DNA from: Hymenopellis radicata
Lineage: Eukaryota > Basidiomycota > Agaricomycetes > Agaricales > Physalacriaceae
Assembly: GCA_015501595.1 (NCBI GenBank)
Contig: JADNRX010000812.1
Coordinates: 1-21,479 of the forward strand
Length of the DNA: 21,479 nt
Reading direction: 5' to 3'
In this document: in pieces, positions 19,306-21,479 of the stretch
Position numbering within the stretch: the stretch's first letter is position 1
Layout: each line of letters opens with the position of its first letter
Made by a program: the position numbers and the translations under genes
Notes under the pieces: generated by a model
Told to the model about the DNA's origin: nothing
The model's input: the letters and a program-made list of their open reading frames with translations, nothing else
Database searches by the model: none

Positions 19306-21178
19306 TATCTATCCCATCCGCTATTTCTCTCAAGAACGCCTTCACGGAACCGTTCTTCCTCTGAGTCACACAAGCGCCAGTCTATTGTGACCAGACTGAG
19401 ACAAGCGCTGCCCTTCTGTCTGCCATCACCACCACGGTACCATGCTAGCCGTAACCGAAATGCAACTCCTCGGTCCTCTATAGCTCTCGAAGTCATTGAT
19501 ATCTCAGACGACGAAGAAGCTACTCCTCAAACAAGAACCCCATTCCGCCGTCGTAATCATTGGGAGAAACCGATTGATCTCACCATCGATAGCGACGAAG
19601 AGGTAGACGGCCCAGCCCCGACGACGTCGGCTCGGAAAGCACTGGGGAAGCGACCGGCCCTTTGGGACGAGGATATCCAGCAAAGGAGTCCGAAAGCGGT
19701 ACGAAGTTTCCCGGCAACGTTATTGTTTGGCTCATTCTGCCAATAGAAAAGGTTAACCAATTGTTCCTCGACTTATCGGACGACGGCGAAGACCAGTTTC
19801 CAAGGCCGCCGCGGAGGACAAGGCCATGCTCCCCGAACGAAAATGGCCCTTGTATTGATCTCACTATCGACAGCGCCGTCGAAGTGCTTGAGGGCGACAT
19901 TGCCCTCGACGAAAACGATTCAGCCATGCCTGCACTTTTGGGTGAAGATCGACTTCTACAAGTACATCAAGAACGAGAGAGGCCAAAACGGGAGAAATTA
20001 AACGTGAGAACCCTCGTACACCTGAGACTCATCTCATCGCCTTTTGTTGTTAGGCTAAACAGCAACGAGCGGATGAAAGCGCTTGCGCGTCGCCTAGCCA
20101 GAGAGGAAGAGAAAGCACTCGGCAAGGTCATGAAGCAAGTCCAAGAGAAATCTGAGGGCATCGTGTTTCAAAGTGGTCATCGACAACCGAAACGAACCAA
20201 TTAGAAGATGGCTCCCCAGCACACCCTGATGACCTCGCGCGCTTCGAACCGTGGAAGGATAAACTCAAGACCTTTGGTGTCAAAGTGAAGAGATGTCAGC
20301 TGCATATTGTTTCTTCCATGTCGCACTACTGATTTCCAGTTTTTAGTCCACTGGATAGTTAATTATGAGCTGGAAAACAAGTTTGAAGAGTCCCGCGACA
20401 TCCTTCGAGACATCTGCGGAGAGGAACCGCAAGAACTGCAGCTCTTCCATGGCACAGCACCTGGAAACATCGATTCGTAGGTCAAACACTTTCCCTATAA
20501 ACTTGCACTAAAACTTCAACAGCATTCTCAATACTGGGTTCCGCATTGGCGGAGTTGGAGGTCATGCCATTGTGAACGGTACCGGTCAGGGGTATGGCGT
20601 ATATCTTGCCACGGACCCCAACTTGTCCCTAGGACATGCCAGCAGTGCTTCTAGGATATTTGCCTGCCGAGGTTGGTTTCCCTTGATGCAAAACATCCCT
20701 GCAGCCAATACTCAAAGTCGTCGTAGTCCTCCCAGGGCGCTTAACGAACTCCATGCAATATACAATGACCCTACCGAAAATTCCGGTGGGCAGCGGTGAG
20801 TTTGAGACCTTTGCAAACCGGGGGGTCTACGTGGTTCGGCACACCCAGCTCGTTCTGCCGTGCTACGTGAGTTTGCCGTCCTTTCCGCTTGCATATCATG
20901 CTCATCCGGGTACTTAGACGATTGAATTCGAATATCCGAGTCTCCCGAACTTTTATGGAGCTATATATGGAGGTATGGGCGCTCCCGCTCCCGCTCCCGC
21001 TCCCCTGCCTCCCATACTGGGAGCCTGGGGTGGTATAGCCGCTGGAGGACTTTGGGGCGGAGCGGCGCCACCTCCACCTCCAGCTCGCGTTAAGCCCGTT
21101 AGAAGACAAAAGAAGGTTGCTACTGCGACAGAGGCGAAGAGGCGTTCCGGGCGGCTTAGAGTCAAAGCTGAAGTCTAA
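19306..21178 (+). CDS. PARP-type ADP-ribosyltransferase domain protein with four SUMO-interacting motifs
   Basis: Exons fitted: open frame to 19698, 19752 onward to 20172 (possibly interrupted), 20220-20284, 20340-20476, 20523-20671, 20718-20866 and 20918-21178, with introns of 46-55 nt. No ATG is in frame in the first segment, so the true start lies in an upstream exon or leader. The N-terminal half is disordered and acidic with four SIM-like motifs: EVIDISDDEE, PIDLTIDSDEE, LFLDLSDDGED and CIDLTIDS. A coiled-coil-like segment (MKALARRLAREEEKALGKVM) precedes the catalytic domain. PARP signatures: QLFHGTAPGNIDSILNTGF (first catalytic His, 20442-20456), GQGYGVYLATDPNLSLGHAS (catalytic Tyr, 20590-20610), ACRVVVVLPGR and GVYVVRHTQLVLPCYTIEFE. 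The position of the PARP1 catalytic Glu, eight residues before the conserved Gln, is Gly, so mono-ADP-ribosylation or inactivity is likelier than polymer synthesis. The C-terminus is Gly/Pro/Ala-rich with a basic end (VKPVRRQKKVATATEAKRR). SUMO-guided nuclear action is my inference. Confidence 0.85.
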
Positions 21179-21479
21179 CTTACACTGTCGGGCTTATCAT
21201 GTATGAGTTTTACTTATCGCAATGATCATGTACTTGTGTATACTTTTATGTAGCAAGGACAACGAGGCTTGACATCCTGATCAACTGCGTGGGAATGTTG
21301 AGCTCGGCCGAAACGGAAGAGCGAAGTCTTCGCTCTTCCCTTCAGCCAACCTGCAGTCGTTCCCTTCACCTTCAAGTAGATTCTCGACCTAAAGCGTTGA
21401 CCTCCCTTTACTTGGCGCGAACCTGTCATTTTCGCTCGGCGTCTTCCCCACCAGCGTCTGTCTATGTTTCGTTCTGAGT
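21179..21479. other. 3' flank of the PARP-domain gene
   Basis: Holds the 3' untranslated region of the PARP-domain gene and the perfect inverted repeat at 21315-21339. No further gene is supported before the window ends. Confidence 0.4.
21315..21339. repeat. Perfect 12-bp inverted repeat with one-base centre
   Basis: GGAAGAGCGAAG (21315-21326), T, CTTCGCTCTTCC (21328-21339). All 12 arm bases pair. It lies about 140 bp past the PARP-domain stop codon. It could be a protein-binding palindrome, a cruciform, or a small repeat remnant; a folded RNA hairpin would need a loop opened from the stem. Confidence 0.85.

Overview
The window reads as nuclear DNA of a filamentous basidiomycete, most likely an Agaricomycete. 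Conserved eukaryotic genes are cut by many 46-66 nt GT-AG introns with tiny exons. There is a fungal-type TPP riboswitch in a 5' intron and several kilobases of repeat-bearing, gene-poor DNA. The organism call rests on gene architecture and protein families; no database search was possible.

Layout. 887-2545 (-): a cyclopropane-fatty-acyl-phospholipid synthase-type methyltransferase, six exons, with an apparent one-base deletion in its longest-conserved region. 4094-4875 (-): an ARL2-type small GTPase, four exons. 4985-10145: a gene-poor segment bounded by two inverted ~0.6 kb repeat copies. Each copy carries a 22-bp minisatellite whose unit contains the 12-bp palindrome TTTGCGCGCAAA. Between the copies, on the + strand (about 6758-8720), lies a dense run of spliceosomal intron signals that suggests an unrecognised microexon gene or spliced non-coding RNA. 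11378-13400 and upstream (-): an APC-family permease. A TPP riboswitch sits in its 5' intron (13465-13528), which points to thiamine rather than amino-acid transport. 14055-18378 (-): translation initiation factor eIF5B, reconstructed as 16 exons whose coding length closes exactly to 1184 aa. 19306-21178 (+), divergent from eIF5B: a PARP-type ADP-ribosyltransferase domain behind an N-terminal region with four SUMO-interacting motifs.

There is no operon logic; these are independently transcribed fungal genes. The most interesting systems are: (1) riboswitch plus permease, a self-contained thiamine-uptake feedback unit with a visible competing helix and an ORF running through the aptamer; (2) the SIM-array/PARP fusion, which looks like a SUMO-directed ADP-ribosyltransferase; (3) the inverted palindromic minisatellites, one of which ends about 200 bp upstream of the ARL2 start codon.
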